From positions 1-5,886 of the forward strand of contig DAIEFO010000152.1 in assembly GCA_027325475.1 (NCBI GenBank): 5,886 bases of DNA, given 5' to 3'. The notes beneath the pieces were generated by a model, which was not told the DNA's origin, made no database searches, and worked only from the letters and a program-made list of their open reading frames with translations. Positions within the stretch are counted from its first letter, which is position 1; every line of letters starts with the position of its first letter. The translations under genes were made by a program, and so were the position numbers. Positions 1-5,886 of the stretch are shown in pieces. The DNA comes from Desulfobacteraceae bacterium. GTDB taxonomy: Bacteria; Desulfobacterota; Desulfobacteria; Desulfobacterales; Desulfatirhabdiaceae.

Positions 1-453
1 GAACACCCGCGGGAAAAGGTTATGGATGTGGTGTTCATGCTCCAGGACCGCTTTGGTTATCTCAGCGATGAACTGCTGGAAGACGCTGCCTGTCTTCTGA
101 AAATGACGCCTCTGGAAGTGGAAGAAATTGCCACATTTTACGAGTTTATCTATCGCAGGCCCGTTGGCAGTCATGTTATCCACGTCTGTGACGGCGTGGT
201 CTGCTGGATGAGTGGCTACACCGCCATTCTCGATCATCTGCGCGACAGGGTCGGCATCGATTTCGGAGAAACTACGCCCGACGGCCGTTTTACATTGCTG
301 CCCACATGCTGCATCGGTTATTGCGACCGAGCCCCGGCTATGATGATCAATCGCAAGGTTTATGGAAATCTGACACCGGAGCGCATTGACGAAATTCTCG
401 AAAAACTGGGATTGGATATTACAGGAAAGCGTGATGACACAGGTTCTCTTTAA
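1..453 (+). CDS. nuoE: NADH-quinone oxidoreductase subunit E (NuoE, 24 kDa-type), 5' truncated
   Basis: This is the thioredoxin-fold [2Fe-2S] subunit of the complex I NADH-dehydrogenase module, in the cytoplasmic arm beside NuoF. The frame is open from base 1 (reading EHPREKV before the Met at base 22), and this part aligns with the helical N-terminal region of NuoE. The true start therefore lies upstream of the window, and Met at 22 is internal. In the visible 150 residues, the N1a cluster ligands are C63 and C68 (CDGVVC, C-x4-C) and C104 and C108 (TCCIGYC, the second Cys of the pair plus C-x3-C). The segments ATFYEFIYRRPVG and DGRFTLLPTCC closely match E. coli NuoE by recall. In known complexes N1a accepts an electron from FMN but is off the main path. 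The gene's last 20 bases overlap nuoF, which implies coupled translation. The identification is secure; only the N-terminus is missing. Confidence 0.95.
   Translation, partial: EHPREKVMDVVFMLQDRFGYLSDELLEDAACLLKMTPLEVEEIATFYEFIYRRPVGSHVIHVCDGVVCWMSGYTAILDHLRDRVGIDFGETTPDGRFTLLPTCCIGYCDRAPAMMINRKVYGNLTPERIDEILEKLGLDITGKRDDTGSL
423..429 (+). promoter_or_regulatory. Ribosome binding site for nuoF, inside nuoE
   Basis: The purine run AGGAAAG lies 4 bases before the ATG at 434, inside the end of nuoE. It supports that ATG over the earlier in-frame ATG at 386, which would add 16 residues translated from inside nuoE that do not resemble a NuoF N-terminus. A GTG at 431, directly before the ATG, is a possible alternative start. 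Confidence 0.6.
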
Positions 454-1705
454 AAATCGTCATCCAGACCGGATAGCGACACTGGAAGAATATCGGGCAG
501 GAGGCGGATATGACGCTCTGACAGCGGTACTGGGAAAATACCCGCGTTCCAAAGTGCAGCAACTGGCGCTGGATGCCGTACTTCTGGGTCGCGGGGGCGC
601 AGGGTTTCCGGCCGGAAAAAAGTGGATGACCGTAGCCGAAACCGCGCCGTTTCCCCGGTACATGGTCTGTAACGCCGATGAAATGGAACCAGGCACCTTC
701 AAAGACCGCGTCCTGATTCATACCGATCCGCATCAGATCATTGAAGGCATGGTGATTGTGGGATACTCGGTGATGGCGGAAAGAGGTATCATCTTTATCC
801 GCGCTTCCTACGAGAACGCTGCCCGGATATTGGAACGGGAAATCGAACGGGCGACCACAGCGGGATTTCTGGGAGACAACATCCTGGGAAGTGGTTTTTC
901 GATGAAAATTTCCGTTCATCGCAGCGCCGGACGATACATCTGCGGTGAAAACACCGCTCAGATCAATGCCATTCAGGGAAAGCGCGCCAATCCCATACAG
1001 CCTCCGCCGTATGCCACTGAGAAAGGCCTCTGGAATCTTCCCACTGTCACCCATAATGTCGAAACCCTGGCCTGCGTGCCGCACATCATCCGCAACGGCC
1101 CGGAATGGTTTAAAAGTCTGGCCGCTGTTCCAACCGCTGCAGGCACCAAACTCTACTGCGTGAGCGGCCCGGTGCAGCATCCAGGATGTTTTGAGCTGCC
1201 CATGGGAACCCGTCTGAGCGATATCATCGAAAAGCACGCCGGCGGCATGCGGACTGGATATACATACAAGACCTGCCTTCCGGGCGGAGCTTCCACCCGT
1301 TTTCTCCCCAGGTCGCTCTATGATATCGAAATGGATTTCGATACCATGAAAAAGGCAGGGCATCGTCTGGGTACCGGTTCCATCATTGTGTTTGACGAAA
1401 AGACCTGTCTGGTGGGCGCCACCCTCAATATGATGGAATTTTTCGCCCGTGAATCCTGCGGCTGGTGTACCCCCTGCCGTGAAGGTCTGCCTTGTATGCG
1501 GGATATCCTGGCCCGCATCGAAGCCGGAGACGGCAAGCCGGAAGATATTCCCCTGCTGCGCCAAATGAGCAAATATGTATGGAATTCTTACTGCGCACTG
1601 GCTCCGGGTGCGGCATCTCCGGTGGAAAGCCTGCTGACCTACTTTGAAGATGAAGTGCAGGAACATATCCATCAGCACCAATGTCCCTTCTCGTCTAAAG
1701 GATGA
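434..1705 (+). CDS. nuoF: NADH-quinone oxidoreductase subunit F (NuoF, 51 kDa-type, NADH/FMN site)
   Basis: NuoF is the catalytic entry point of complex I: it binds NADH and FMN and passes electrons to cluster N3. The protein is 423 residues from the ATG at 434, close to the 445 of E. coli NuoF. The glycine-rich flavin loop is GRGGAGFPAGKKW (52-64). NADEMEPG (80-87) keeps the second Glu (E86), the equivalent of E. coli E95, which is reported to disfavour NADPH. The RYICGE segment is at 167-172. Cluster N3 ligands are C342, C345 and C348 (ESCGWCTPCREG) plus C387 (YCALAPGA). Two pocket positions are unusual: the Glu normally following CGE is Asn173, and the first Asn of the usual NNVET motif is His207. 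The gene overlaps nuoE by 20 bases, and its end contains the nuoG ribosome binding site. Family assignment is very sure; normal NADH kinetics are not assured given the substitutions. Confidence 0.96.
   Translation: MTQVLFKNRHPDRIATLEEYRAGGGYDALTAVLGKYPRSKVQQLALDAVLLGRGGAGFPAGKKWMTVAETAPFPRYMVCNADEMEPGTFKDRVLIHTDPHQIIEGMVIVGYSVMAERGIIFIRASYENAARILEREIERATTAGFLGDNILGSGFSMKISVHRSAGRYICGENTAQINAIQGKRANPIQPPPYATEKGLWNLPTVTHNVETLACVPHIIRNGPEWFKSLAAVPTAAGTKLYCVSGPVQHPGCFELPMGTRLSDIIEKHAGGMRTGYTYKTCLPGGASTRFLPRSLYDIEMDFDTMKKAGHRLGTGSIIVFDEKTCLVGATLNMMEFFARESCGWCTPCREGLPCMRDILARIEAGDGKPEDIPLLRQMSKYVWNSYCALAPGAASPVESLLTYFEDEVQEHIHQHQCPFSSKG
1697..1702 (+). promoter_or_regulatory. Ribosome binding site for nuoG, inside the 3' end of nuoF
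   Basis: AAAGGA overlaps the last codons of nuoF and sits 5 bases before the ATG at 1708. The ATG at 1702 forms an ATGA overlap with the nuoF stop, but it would leave no spacing from this site. The start at 1708 (MPKLIIDGRN) is therefore preferred; the difference is only two residues. Confidence 0.6.
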
Positions 1706-1707
1706 CA

Positions 1708-4212
1708 ATGCCGAAACTGATCATTGATGGCCGCAATATTGAGGTAGCGCCGGGAGTCAAAGTGATTGCAGCCGCAGAGCAGGCGGAAATCATGATCCCG
1801 CGCTTTTGTTATCATCCGGCGCTGGGTTCCGTCGGCGCCTGCCGGATGTGCGCCGTAAAATTTCTGGAAGGCCCGGTGCACGGTCTGCAAATGAGCTGCA
1901 TGGTGGAAGCCAGGGACGGCATGGTGGTTTCCACTACAGATGATGAAGCCGTGGATTTCCGTCGCTTCGTCATCGAACTTCTGATGCGCAACCACCCGCA
2001 TGACTGTCCGGTCTGCGATGAAGGCGGACATTGCCTGCTTCAGGATGAAACCGTCTCCAGCGGACACGTGATGCGTCGGCACATCGGGAAAAAACGCACC
2101 CATCGGGATCAGTATCTGGGCGAACTCATCCAGCATGAAATGAACCGATGCATTCATTGTTACCGGTGCCGACGGTTTTATCAGGATTTCTGCGGATACC
2201 GCGATTTTGGCGCCATGGGAAGCGCAAACCGCACCTATTTCGGCAGATATGCCGACGGCCCTCTGGAAAATCCGTTTTCCGGAAATCTCATCGATATCTG
2301 TCCCACCGGTGTCCTTACAGACAAGCCCGCCCGTTTCAAAGGCAGACGCTGGGATTTTGAACGCGCCCCGTCACTGTGTATCCACTGTTCGCTGGGATGC
2401 GCCACCATAGTCAGCGCTCGATACCGGGAACTGATACGAGTGGAAGCACACCTCAACCCGGCTGTCAACGGTCATTTCATCTGTGACCGGGGACGATTCG
2501 GATTTGGCTTTGCAAATCACCCAAACCGTCCGCATCACGCCCGTATCGCCTCAGCCACGGCAACCTATACAGACGCCCTGCAAGCCGCCGTCAATCAACT
2601 GGCTGAAATATCCCGGACTTTCGGCTCTCAGGCCATTGGAACCGTTACCTCATCGCGCGCCAGCATGGAAACGCTGATGGCCCTCAAAATTCTGGCATCC
2701 GCCCACCAGTGGCGGCCGCCTTCCTGTTTTCAGGATGCACGCCAGCGCAATGCCGCAGTAGCCGCCGTAACACGCCTGAATCCTGATGCCGCTGTCTCCC
2801 TGCACGATGTAGAATGCTCAGACCATATTCTGGTGATTGCTGCGGATCCGATTGCAGAAGCCCCCATGCTGGCGCTGGCACTGCGTCAGGCCTGGCGCAG
2901 CGGCGCCCGGGTTACAGTTTTAGATCCCCGTCCGGTATCACTTCCATGCGAATATACGCATATCCCCGTTGCGCCAAAACAACTGAGCGCAGTGCTGCAA
3001 CAACTGATGAATGCGCTGCCGTCATCACCGGACACGCCCCCAGCCCCTCCCATCCGGACTTCAGACGATGCCCATAACGCCAGCGCCGTATCTTCGCCTT
3101 CCTGCGACCCGAAACCCGATACAGCATTGCCGCTGCTGGCGGCAGCGCTTCAAAGCAGCCAGCGTCCTGTCATCGTTTGCGGTACGGATATTGTTTCAGG
3201 TACTGTCGTCAACGCTGCCGCCGACCTTGTCATGCAGCTTCGCGCCAGCCGGAAGAACGCCGGAATATTCAACATTCTTCCCGGAGCGAACGCATTTGGC
3301 GCTGCCATTGCAAGCCCTGACGGCGCTTCGTTTTCCAGGATTCTGGCTGCCATTGAAAATGGAGAAATCCATGCGCTGCTGATAGCGGAAAGTAATCCGG
3401 TGCGCTGGTTTCCGGATCGGGGACGTATCCGGAATGCTTTTAAAAAGCTCAAACTTCTGGTGGTCCTGGATTATCTCCCCACCCCGGTACTCGACATGGC
3501 GCATATCTTACTCCCCACCCAAACACATTTTGAAACACCGGCTGTTTTTATTAACCAGGAGGGCCGGATGCAGCAGGCGTCCCCGCTTCACTGCAATGGA
3601 ATGCCGCTGTCGCAGTTGACCGCCGGAAAACATCCTCCGCGGGAATTTCGACATGATATCCCTGGCGCAGACACTAAACCGGCCTGGCAGGTTCTGCTGG
3701 AGATTAAGGCCGCTCTGTCGGCTGTCAATACCCACCTGCCCTCATATTCAGAGCTGTGGGAGCAGATCGGACAAGAAACAGGCATCATTATCGACAGGCA
3801 TCCGGACAGTGAAATATCAAAAGGTCATCGGCTGCGGCTTCAAAAACCGAAGCATCTTCCTGAAACCCCGGAACCGGATGCGCCGCTTCAAATCAATCTT
3901 CAGGATGACACGTCGCTGGAGCTGTTCCCAGTGGAATCCTTCTGCGGAACCGAAGAACTTTCCGCATATGCTCCCATCCTTTGCCGGATGGAACCAGTTC
4001 CTGAGCTGATTATGCACCCGGAAGACGCCGCCGGATGCGGTCTGACAGACGGCGGAATGGTAACGATCCAGTCAGGCGCTGCGATACTTGACGTAAGACT
4101 GAAAACCGCCGCCGGCACCGCGACAGGCACCGCATTTCTCCCCAGACATCGCCAACTCGTCTGGCATCGGACCGACCGCAGCGCTTCGAGAGCATCGCTG
4201 CCTCAAAAGTGA
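1708..4212 (+). CDS. nuoG: NADH-quinone oxidoreductase subunit G (NuoG, 75 kDa-type, four Fe-S clusters)
   Basis: NuoG is the largest peripheral subunit of complex I and carries electrons from NuoF toward the quinone arm. The N-terminal ferredoxin-like domain holds [2Fe-2S] N1b (C34, C45, C48, C64). Next come the N5 ligands H96, C100, C103 and C109 (H-x3-C-x2-C-x5-C), then N4 (C148, C151, C154 and C198 in DICPTG). The molybdopterin-oxidoreductase-like part begins with a further cluster motif, C224, C227, C231 and C259 (CIHCSLGC ... FICDRGRFG), matching N7 of the E. coli/Thermus type. The remainder is a degenerate molybdopterin-enzyme fold without known cofactor, ending in a C-terminal barrel-like region (about 745-810) that resembles the E. 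coli end (GTEELSAYAP versus GSDELSQRAP). A Pro/Ser/Ala-rich, probably flexible stretch lies at about 437-470. At 834 residues it is shorter than the 908 of E. coli, with the deficit mostly in the C-terminal third. The start at 1708 is chosen by the ribosome binding site; 1702 is the alternative. Confidence 0.95.
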   Translation: MPKLIIDGRNIEVAPGVKVIAAAEQAEIMIPRFCYHPALGSVGACRMCAVKFLEGPVHGLQMSCMVEARDGMVVSTTDDEAVDFRRFVIELLMRNHPHDCPVCDEGGHCLLQDETVSSGHVMRRHIGKKRTHRDQYLGELIQHEMNRCIHCYRCRRFYQDFCGYRDFGAMGSANRTYFGRYADGPLENPFSGNLIDICPTGVLTDKPARFKGRRWDFERAPSLCIHCSLGCATIVSARYRELIRVEAHLNPAVNGHFICDRGRFGFGFANHPNRPHHARIASATATYTDALQAAVNQLAEISRTFGSQAIGTVTSSRASMETLMALKILASAHQWRPPSCFQDARQRNAAVAAVTRLNPDAAVSLHDVECSDHILVIAADPIAEAPMLALALRQAWRSGARVTVLDPRPVSLPCEYTHIPVAPKQLSAVLQQLMNALPSSPDTPPAPPIRTSDDAHNASAVSSPSCDPKPDTALPLLAAALQSSQRPVIVCGTDIVSGTVVNAAADLVMQLRASRKNAGIFNILPGANAFGAAIASPDGASFSRILAAIENGEIHALLIAESNPVRWFPDRGRIRNAFKKLKLLVVLDYLPTPVLDMAHILLPTQTHFETPAVFINQEGRMQQASPLHCNGMPLSQLTAGKHPPREFRHDIPGADTKPAWQVLLEIKAALSAVNTHLPSYSELWEQIGQETGIIIDRHPDSEISKGHRLRLQKPKHLPETPEPDAPLQINLQDDTSLELFPVESFCGTEELSAYAPILCRMEPVPELIMHPEDAAGCGLTDGGMVTIQSGAAILDVRLKTAAGTATGTAFLPRHRQLVWHRTDRSASRASLPQK

Positions 4213-4252
4213 GCAGGACATGCACATCACGACAAAAAAATGAACCATCAGG

Positions 4253-5623
4253 ATGACCGAAACAGAACACCTCATACAAATTTTTCGGGCGGCGCTGGAA
4301 CGGGTAGATCCGTACCAAATGATGATCGGCCATGTTTCGATTGAAGCGGAAAAGCTTGTAATCGCGTTTGACGGAGAACATCATGAAGTCGATCTCAATG
4401 ATTTCAATCGGATATTTGTACTCGGCGCCGGAAAAGCATCGGCCCGGATGGCTAAAGCCGTGGAAGATATTCTGGATGATCGCATCACACGAGGACTCGT
4501 ATCGGTCAAATATGGCCACTCAGAAACCCTGAAACGTGTGGAAGTGCTGGAATGCGGACACCCTGTCCCGGATACGAACGGCGTCGAGGCAGCCCGACGC
4601 ATCGCCGATCTGGCGCGTGAGGCCGATACGCATACGCTTGTCCTGAATCTGATTTCCGGAGGCGGTTCCGCTCTCCTGCCGTCCCCCCTGGTTTATGAAG
4701 AAGGACATGACACTGTCCGGATGACTCTGGAGGACAAACAACGCATCACCCAATCGCTGCTGGCCTGCGGCGCCGATATTCAAGAGATCAATTGCGTGCG
4801 CAAGCACATCTCCGGACTCAAGGGCGGACGCCTGCTGAGGCTCACAGCACCAGCCCGCAGCCTGAGTTTTATCCTGTCTGATGTGGTGGGAGACCATTTA
4901 GATACCATCGCATCGGGCTTGACCAGCGTGGACAAAACCACGTTCGGCGATGCACTGGCTGTTATCGAAAAATACCGGCTTCAAGACAGCGCACCTTCCG
5001 TCATTCTCCAGATATTGAAGCTGGGCGCGGAGGGCAGAATCGCGGAAACGCTCAAGGCCGGCGACCCGGTGATGAAGTTGACCACCCCCGTACTGATTGG
5101 AACCAATCGCTCGGCATTGCTGGCGGCGTGTGAAAAAGCGCGCGCGCTGGGATATCACACAGCGGCTCTGACCAGCAGTCTGACCGGCGAGGCGCGGGAA
5201 GCCGCCAAATGTCTCTATGGCATTGCCCGCGATGTCCGGCACAGTGATATGCTCGTTAAAAAGCCAGGATGCATCATTGCCGGCGGAGAAACCGTCGTCA
5301 CTTTGCATGGCTCCGGTAAAGGCGGACGCAACCAGGAAATGGCGCTTGCCTTTCTGGCGGAACTGGCCAAAGACAACGGCGACGGGGAGCGTGAAATTCA
5401 TTTTCTGTCCGCATCCACAGATGGAACCGATGGCCCCACGGATGCAGCGGGCGCATTTACATCGAATCGAATACTTCAGATTTCAAAAAAGATGGGGCTT
5501 TCAATAGACACCTGTCTGCAGAACAACGATTCATACCGATTCTTCGAAAAAATCGGCGCTCTTTTCATGACAGGCCCTACCCTGACCAACGTGTGTGATC
5601 TGCATATCGCCATTATCCCGTAA
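4253..5623 (+). CDS. Glycerate 2-kinase, class II (DUF4147/MOFRL family)
   Basis: The family phosphorylates D-glycerate with ATP to 2-phosphoglycerate, feeding glycerate from serine, glyoxylate or sugar-acid breakdown into lower glycolysis in the cytoplasm. The 456-residue length is normal. The N-terminal domain shows IFRAALERVDPY (10-21), the VLGAGKAS loop with the putative catalytic Lys61, CGHPVPDTNG (101-110), LISGGGSALLPSP (133-145), the INCVRKHISGLKGG segment (179-192) and SDVVGDHLDTIASG (209-222). The C-terminal MOFRL domain shows AGGETVV (343-349), GKGGRNQEMAL (355-365, with Arg359) and STDGTDGPTDAAGA (388-401). The gene is called gckA, garK2 or ttuD in different species, so no symbol is given. 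The start is fixed by a TGA at 4241 just upstream in frame. The only purine-rich site, AGG, touches the ATG, so initiation looks weak. It lies 40 bases after nuoG on the same strand, so co-transcription is possible but no functional link is obvious. Confidence 0.93.
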   Translation: MTETEHLIQIFRAALERVDPYQMMIGHVSIEAEKLVIAFDGEHHEVDLNDFNRIFVLGAGKASARMAKAVEDILDDRITRGLVSVKYGHSETLKRVEVLECGHPVPDTNGVEAARRIADLAREADTHTLVLNLISGGGSALLPSPLVYEEGHDTVRMTLEDKQRITQSLLACGADIQEINCVRKHISGLKGGRLLRLTAPARSLSFILSDVVGDHLDTIASGLTSVDKTTFGDALAVIEKYRLQDSAPSVILQILKLGAEGRIAETLKAGDPVMKLTTPVLIGTNRSALLAACEKARALGYHTAALTSSLTGEAREAAKCLYGIARDVRHSDMLVKKPGCIIAGGETVVTLHGSGKGGRNQEMALAFLAELAKDNGDGEREIHFLSASTDGTDGPTDAAGAFTSNRILQISKKMGLSIDTCLQNNDSYRFFEKIGALFMTGPTLTNVCDLHIAIIP

Positions 5624-5624
5624 A

Positions 5625-5680
5625 TTCGATACCTGAACCTGACGACTTTGTAAAAGTCTGATTTTCAGGCAGGTATTGAA
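5625..5680 (+). other. Long imperfect hairpin in the 3' untranslated region of the glycerate kinase gene
   Basis: Two bases after the stop codon, the strand can fold back in three stacked helices. Bases 5625-5635 pair with 5670-5680 (11 pairs, one G-T wobble). Bases 5638-5642 pair with 5665-5669 (5 pairs, after an AA bulge). Bases 5644-5649 pair with 5653-5658 (6 pairs, loop GTA). No T-run follows directly, so it is not a classical intrinsic terminator by itself. It may protect the 3' end of the mRNA, act as part of a composite terminator between convergent genes, or be one copy of a dispersed palindromic repeat; the window cannot tell which. The pairing was read by hand, with no energy calculation. 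Confidence 0.6.
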
Positions 5681-5713
5681 CGTCCCCCTTTTTGCACAAG
5701 AGAGGGACGTTTT
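5679..5713 (+). terminator. Possible weak intrinsic terminator after the glycerate kinase gene
   Basis: AACGTCCC (5679-5686) is exactly complementary to GGGACGTT (5704-5711), giving an 8-pair GC-rich stem. Its 17-base loop may be shortened by CTT/AAG pairing (5688-5690 with 5698-5700). The run TTTT (5710-5713) follows, but two of those Ts belong to the stem, so the T-tract is poor. Its position between two convergent genes fits a terminator. The first two bases are shared with the upstream hairpin, so the outermost pairs of the two structures compete. Confidence 0.45.
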
Positions 5714-5745
5714 CAGATAGTTATGCGTAGCATTCAAAAATCAGA

Positions 5746-5886
5746 TCAACCCGAAATTTCCGCTGTTCCATCTTCTTCCAGAGGGATGAGGGTTTTGTCC
5801 ATTCCCGTTCTGGTCAAGAAAATGACAAGACTTAAAATCGTTACAAGAAAAATAATGCTGGTCCCTTCCGTCCCCAGATTGAGGCC
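5746..5886 (-). CDS. C-terminal end of an unrecognised membrane-associated protein (partial)
   Basis: On the - strand, 46 codons are open from the window edge (base 5886) to a TGA whose complement is at 5746-5748. The visible peptide has a strongly hydrophobic stretch of about 14 residues (IIFLVTILSLVIFL, 11-24), then Thr-Arg and an acidic polar tail ending TAEISG. This would fit the last transmembrane helix and short tail of an inner-membrane protein such as a transporter, but I cannot name the family. The start is outside the window. A competing + strand frame (ATG 5723 to the edge) covers the same bases; its product is basic and without recognisable features, and it has no ribosome binding site, so the - strand reading is preferred. 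The gene is convergent with the glycerate kinase gene. Confidence 0.5.
   Translation of the reverse strand, partial: GLNLGTEGTSIIFLVTILSLVIFLTRTGMDKTLIPLEEDGTAEISG

Noticed and set aside
386..433. N-terminal extension of NuoF from the ATG at 386
   Set aside because: The extra 16 residues come from inside nuoE and do not resemble a NuoF N-terminus; the ATG at 434 has a ribosome binding site 4 bases upstream.
419..1708. A 429-codon open frame on the - strand covering all of nuoF
   Set aside because: It lies wholly antisense to a gene with unmistakable NuoF motifs, and its product shows no recognisable domain. Long antisense frames are common opposite GC-rich genes with biased codon use.
1708..4212. 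Possibility that this gene is a formate dehydrogenase or other molybdopterin enzyme rather than NuoG
   Set aside because: The N1b/N5/N4 plus N7 cysteine pattern resembles such enzymes, but the C-terminal fold is degenerate, no Sec or Cys active-site motif is evident, and the gene directly follows nuoE and nuoF with E. coli-like NuoG text.
4010..4519. A 169-codon - strand frame across the nuoG/kinase junction
   Set aside because: It is antisense to two well-supported genes, gives a product without recognisable features, and has no operon context.
5723..5886. A + strand frame from ATG 5723 running off the window end
   Set aside because: It has no ribosome binding site and encodes a basic, featureless peptide that looks like the complement of the hydrophobic helix on the - strand. 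It cannot be fully excluded without more sequence.
1..5886. Search by eye for CRISPR repeats, tRNA or rRNA genes, insertion-sequence ends and phage genes
   Set aside because: Nothing convincing was seen; almost all bases are accounted for by the coding regions listed.

Overview
The window carries the NADH-input module of a respiratory complex I (nuoE, nuoF, nuoG) on the + strand. A class II glycerate 2-kinase gene follows on the same strand, then a structured untranslated stretch, and finally the tail of a probable membrane-protein gene reading in from the - strand. The first and last genes are cut by the window edges. Every gene assignment rests on motifs read from the translation; no database search was possible.

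Organism: the DNA is moderately GC-rich, the genes are tightly packed with short overlaps, and NuoE, NuoF and NuoG all resemble the Escherichia coli type of complex I (long NuoG with the extra N7 cluster, NuoF with the NADEMEPG and ESCGWCTPC motifs). This suggests a Gram-negative bacterium, for instance a gammaproteobacterium or a member of the former Deltaproteobacteria. I cannot name a genus from this window.

Layout: nuoE (1-453, 5' truncated) overlaps nuoF (434-1705) by 20 bases. nuoF is followed almost immediately by nuoG (best start 1708), whose ribosome binding site lies inside the end of nuoF. These three form a translationally coupled unit. After a 40-base gap comes the glycerate 2-kinase gene (4253-5623). 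Positions 5624-5745 hold a long imperfect hairpin and a second, terminator-like stem. Positions 5886-5746 on the - strand encode the C-terminus of a protein with one visible hydrophobic helix, convergent with the kinase gene.

Function: in the known family, NuoF takes a hydride from NADH on FMN, and electrons then pass through its N3 cluster into the cluster chain of NuoG. NuoE carries the off-path N1a cluster. All iron-sulphur ligands expected of the E. coli type are present. Two positions around the NuoF flavin/NADH pocket differ from the usual sequence, and nuoG is followed by a carbohydrate-metabolism kinase rather than by nuoH. These are the points most worth checking. I see no CRISPR array, tRNA, rRNA, insertion sequence or clearly new system here.
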